From XYD2-FULL-39-9 sp964363685 (lineage in GTDB: Bacteria; Patescibacteriota; Patescibacteriia; Magasanikbacterales; GWA2-37-8), in the NCBI GenBank assembly GCA_964363685.1, contig CAYIJG010000009.1:1-24746 (forward strand): 24,746 bases of DNA, written 5' to 3'. The stretch's first letter is position 1. Each line of letters opens with the position of its first letter. The notes below the pieces were generated by a model. It had not been told where the DNA came from. It was given only the letters and a program-made list of their open reading frames with translations, and searched no databases. This document shows, one piece after another, positions 22,576 to 24,746 of this stretch. A program made the position numbers and the translations under genes.

Positions 22576-23031
22576 TTAATTTTTTATCTGCATCAACCTA
22601 TTTCGCATGTCGTTTATATTGGTTTTTTGTTTCATTTTTGTCAGTTCTTTATCATCATCTGGGGGGAGGCCCAGATGGTCATGGATTTCATCAAGCATGT
22701 TTATGATTCTGGTAATTTCTTCTTCAGCTTTAATATTAATTTCTAAATCAAGTTCTTCTCGCAATTCATCTAACTTACTCGTACGATTTTGCGTGATGAG
22801 TACAATAATACTGAGCATAATAGCTTCCAAAGAAACAATGGTCGTGAGTAGCCCGTAGGGGTAGGGATCAAAAACTTTAACATTTGGAATTAAATCGGAA
22901 TTGAGCAGTACCCATCCTAAAAAAATAATGGCATTGATAATAAGAAACCAAACGGTGCCGAATGACTTGGTTAAAAAATCAGCATAATGGTCAATCTGAT
23001 TTTTTTGTTTTTCTAATTTATTTTTATACAT
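22576..23031 (-). CDS. DUF1003 membrane protein
   Basis: Protein of 151 aa matching the DUF1003 pattern: an N-terminal DHYADFLTKSFGTVWFLIIN, a first membrane helix (about 28-46), the conserved FDPYPYGLLTTIVSLEAIMLS spanning the second helix (about 58-80), then QNRTSKLDELREELDLEINIKAEEEI, a charged helical tail. The role of the family is unknown. The final 30 residues form a basic tail. Transcribed alone from a promoter at 23073-23101. Confidence 0.9.
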   Translation of the reverse strand: MYKNKLEKQKNQIDHYADFLTKSFGTVWFLIINAIIFLGWVLLNSDLIPNVKVFDPYPYGLLTTIVSLEAIMLSIIVLITQNRTSKLDELREELDLEINIKAEEEITRIINMLDEIHDHLGLPPDDDKELTKMKQKTNINDMRNRLMQIKN

Positions 23032-23072
23032 GAGAATAAAATTAGTTTTTAAAAAGTATCTACCGTATATGT

Positions 23073-23101
23073 ATTTTATTCATTTTTACTGGTAAAGTCA
23101 A
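23073..23101 (-). promoter_or_regulatory. Promoter of the DUF1003 gene
   Basis: Minus strand TTGACT (complement of 23096-23101), 17 bp, TAAAAT (complement of 23073-23078). Confidence 0.7.
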
Positions 23102-23287
23102 ACACTTAAGGTTATTAAGATATATTGAATATTATTCTCTGTGGTAGAGTTTATTAATTGTTTTGATTAATCCTTATAAACTTAGCTCTCTCATTTTATT
23201 GGGTGGGCTTTGTTTGGTAAGGGTATGAACAGACAAACACCTTATAAAAACACCCTAGTTTAGATTACTGTTCGGGGTTATTCATTA

Positions 23288-23316
23288 TTGACCTGATTGA
23301 TTTGAAGTGTTAATAT
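23288..23316 (+). promoter_or_regulatory. Promoter of the glycan locus
   Basis: TTGACC (23288-23293), 17 bp, TAATAT (23311-23316), giving a leader of about 70 nt before the ATG at 23394. Confidence 0.6.
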
Positions 23317-23393
23317 AACATGGCAAAGTCGACCGATTGTCAATTATTGTTTTGTGTTAAATTTGTTGATTATTTTGCTTAAATTAGATAAAT

Positions 23394-24119
23394 ATGACAG
23401 AAATATTGGCTGTAATACCTGCTCGTGGAGGGAGTAAAGGAATACTTAAGAAAAACATTAGACAATTTGCCGGTAAACCTTTGATTACTCATGCAATTGA
23501 TCAGGCTAAAAGTGCCAAAAGCATTAATCGTATTATTGTTTCCACTGAGTCAAAAGAAATTGCCGATATTGCTCAAAAAAACGGAGCAGAAGTGCCTTTT
23601 TTACGTCCGCTAGAATTGGCAGGTGATAAAAGTCGTGTCGTTGATGTTGTGATAGACATACTTGATCGGCTTAAAAAAGAAGAGAATTATATTCCTGATT
23701 TGGTTATGTTGCTTCAACCCACCAATCCGTTGCGTACAAGTGAAGATATAAACGGAGTATTGGCGTTACTTGTCAGTAGTGGAGCTGATGCGGTAGTAAC
23801 AATTTGTTCAACAGAAAATTTATTATACACAAGAAATAAAAAAGGTCTTATTAGTTTAGTCTCGGGAACTGAATTATTTTTATCATCACCAAACAGACAA
23901 GAACTTTCTGATGTGTATAGGTTAGATGGATCTATGGTTTATGTTGTTAAAACTCAAGTTTTGATTACTGAACGTACTTTTTTGCCAAATAATTTGGCAG
24001 GATATGTAATACCGAATTGGCGTGCTGTTGATATAGATGAACCGGAAGATTTTGTTGTTGGGGAATTAATTATGAAGAATAAAAATGTAATTAGTAAAGA
24101 TATTGAATCTTTTAAATAG
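23394..24119 (+). CDS. neuA: Acylneuraminate cytidylyltransferase family (CMP-sugar synthetase)
   Basis: Protein of 241 aa that would activate a sialic-acid-like sugar (neuraminic, legionaminic or pseudaminic acid) with CTP to the CMP-sugar. The nucleotide-binding motif IPARGGSKGI is followed by KNI at about residues 8-21; MLLQPTNPLRTSEDI near residue 103 and the C-terminal DIDEPEDF near 216 are family signatures. Length is normal for the single-domain enzyme. The exact sugar cannot be told. First gene of a probable surface-glycan operon, with the next gene 5 nt away. Confidence 0.88.
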   Translation: MTEILAVIPARGGSKGILKKNIRQFAGKPLITHAIDQAKSAKSINRIIVSTESKEIADIAQKNGAEVPFLRPLELAGDKSRVVDVVIDILDRLKKEENYIPDLVMLLQPTNPLRTSEDINGVLALLVSSGADAVVTICSTENLLYTRNKKGLISLVSGTELFLSSPNRQELSDVYRLDGSMVYVVKTQVLITERTFLPNNLAGYVIPNWRAVDIDEPEDFVVGELIMKNKNVISKDIESFK

Positions 24120-24124
24120 TTTTT

Positions 24125-24746
24125 ATGAATTTGAAAGAAAATAGTGGAATTAAACTTTGGAATAAAGCAAAAAAAATCATACCGGGAGGAAATCAATTAC
24201 TCTCGAAGAGGGCAGAAATGTTTTTGCCGGATTTATGGCCTTCTTACTACAAGAAAGCAAAGGGTATAGAAATTCATGATTTAGATAATAATGTTTATCT
24301 GGATTTTACGATTATGGGTATTGGATCAACCATATTGGGATATGCCGATGATTTTGTAAATAAAGCAGTAAAGGATGCTGTGGATAGTGGGTCTATGTCA
24401 ACTTTAAATTGTCCGGAGGAAGTTGAGTTGGCGGAGTTGTTGATTAAAATACATCCTTGGGCGCAAATGGTGCGTTATGCAAAAACAGGCGGTGAATCAA
24501 TGGCAATTGCTATCAGAATTGCTCGAGCTTTTTCAGGAAAAGATAAAGTTGCATTTTGCGGTTATCATGGTTGGTCTGATTGGTATTTGGCAACAAATTT
24601 GACTGATAAAACCGGTTTAGATACACATCTTTTGTCAGGACTAGAACCAAAAGGTGTCCCGCAAAAATTACAAGGAACTGTATTGCCTTTTTCATACAAT
24701 AAGATTGAGGAATTGGAAGATCTGGTTAGTAAAAACAATGATATTG
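24125..24746 (+). CDS. Class III PLP-dependent aminotransferase, glutamate-1-semialdehyde aminomutase-like, 3' end cut
   Basis: The first 207 residues are present, with the gene running off the window. Homology to the GSA-aminomutase/class III aminotransferase fold is seen in AKKIIPGGNQLL, GIEIHDLDNNVYLDFTI, the PLP phosphate-binding KTGGESMAIAIRIARA, and FCGYHGWSDWY. The PLP-binding lysine lies beyond the window. Sitting 5 nt after a CMP-sugar synthetase, it more likely aminates a nucleotide-sugar precursor or tailors a surface glycan than makes tetrapyrroles; that is inference from context. Confidence 0.85.
   Translation, partial: MNLKENSGIKLWNKAKKIIPGGNQLLSKRAEMFLPDLWPSYYKKAKGIEIHDLDNNVYLDFTIMGIGSTILGYADDFVNKAVKDAVDSGSMSTLNCPEEVELAELLIKIHPWAQMVRYAKTGGESMAIAIRIARAFSGKDKVAFCGYHGWSDWYLATNLTDKTGLDTHLLSGLEPKGVPQKLQGTVLPFSYNKIEELEDLVSKNNDI

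Larger units (their letters stand above)
23032..23393. other. Intergenic region between DUF1003 and the glycan genes
   Basis: 362 bp of AT-rich sequence holding two divergent promoters and no ORF, tRNA or strong hairpin that I can see. The central 23110-23280 stretch shows nothing recognisable. Confidence 0.7.

Noticed and set aside
23200..23275. Possible hairpin in the 23.2-kb intergenic region
   Set aside because: Repeated TTTG and CACC words do not form a consistent stem when complemented.

Overview
The window reads as a chromosomal segment of a small-genome, AT-rich bacterium using the standard code, most likely a Candidate Phyla Radiation (Patescibacteria, Parcubacteria-like) organism. 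That placement is inferred from gene style: a lemA-htpX unit, ClpC, PheST and a stand-alone DnaE mixed with many short unrecognised proteins, tRNA genes without an encoded CCA, few Shine-Dalgarno sites but clear -35/-10 promoters with 16-17 bp spacers, and small palindromic repeats. No marker such as 16S rRNA is present to prove it.

Layout. 1-2243 (minus): ClpC-type AAA+ unfoldase, cut by the window edge. 2350-4158 (plus): divergent phosphohexomutase. 4203-7337 (minus): lemA, an unknown gene, htpX and two tandem NUDIX hydrolases, probably one operon. 7464-12854 (plus): rseP-like site-2 protease, pheS, an unknown gene, pheT and a small coiled-coil gene. 12864-13690: a complete two-gene transcription unit (coiled-coil protein and membrane-anchored protein) with a strong promoter and a perfect terminator. 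13918-17379 (plus): dnaE. 17438-18668 (minus): tRNA-Met(CAU) followed 8 nt later by tsaD.

18750-19217 is the most unusual locus. A promoter and the 5' half of a tRNA-Glu are cut exactly after the anticodon. A small GIY-YIG nuclease gene follows, then a complete tRNA-Glu(UUC). The nuclease reading frame ends inside the D arm of that intact tRNA. This looks like a minimal, roughly 286-bp mobile element that splits a tRNA at its anticodon and brings a replacement 5' half. The dead 5' half has itself received a 64-bp double-hairpin element.

19218-22560 is an accessory stretch downstream of tRNA-Glu: an unknown protein, a protein that looks like a HicA-RelE double toxin fusion, another unknown protein and a lipoprotein. 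A 31-bp repeat lies in the 3' region of three of these genes, and a 55-bp direct repeat starting at the tRNA-Glu 3' end brackets the first two. 22576-23031 (minus) is a DUF1003 membrane protein. 23394 to the end begins a surface-glycan locus (CMP-sugar synthetase, then a PLP aminotransferase cut by the window edge).

Palindromic elements cluster around dnaE, tsaD and tRNA-Glu. One of 102 bp is inserted in frame in tsaD and adds 34 residues to a protein of t6A synthesis, resembling in principle the Rickettsia palindromic elements. Another supplies the dnaE stop codon.
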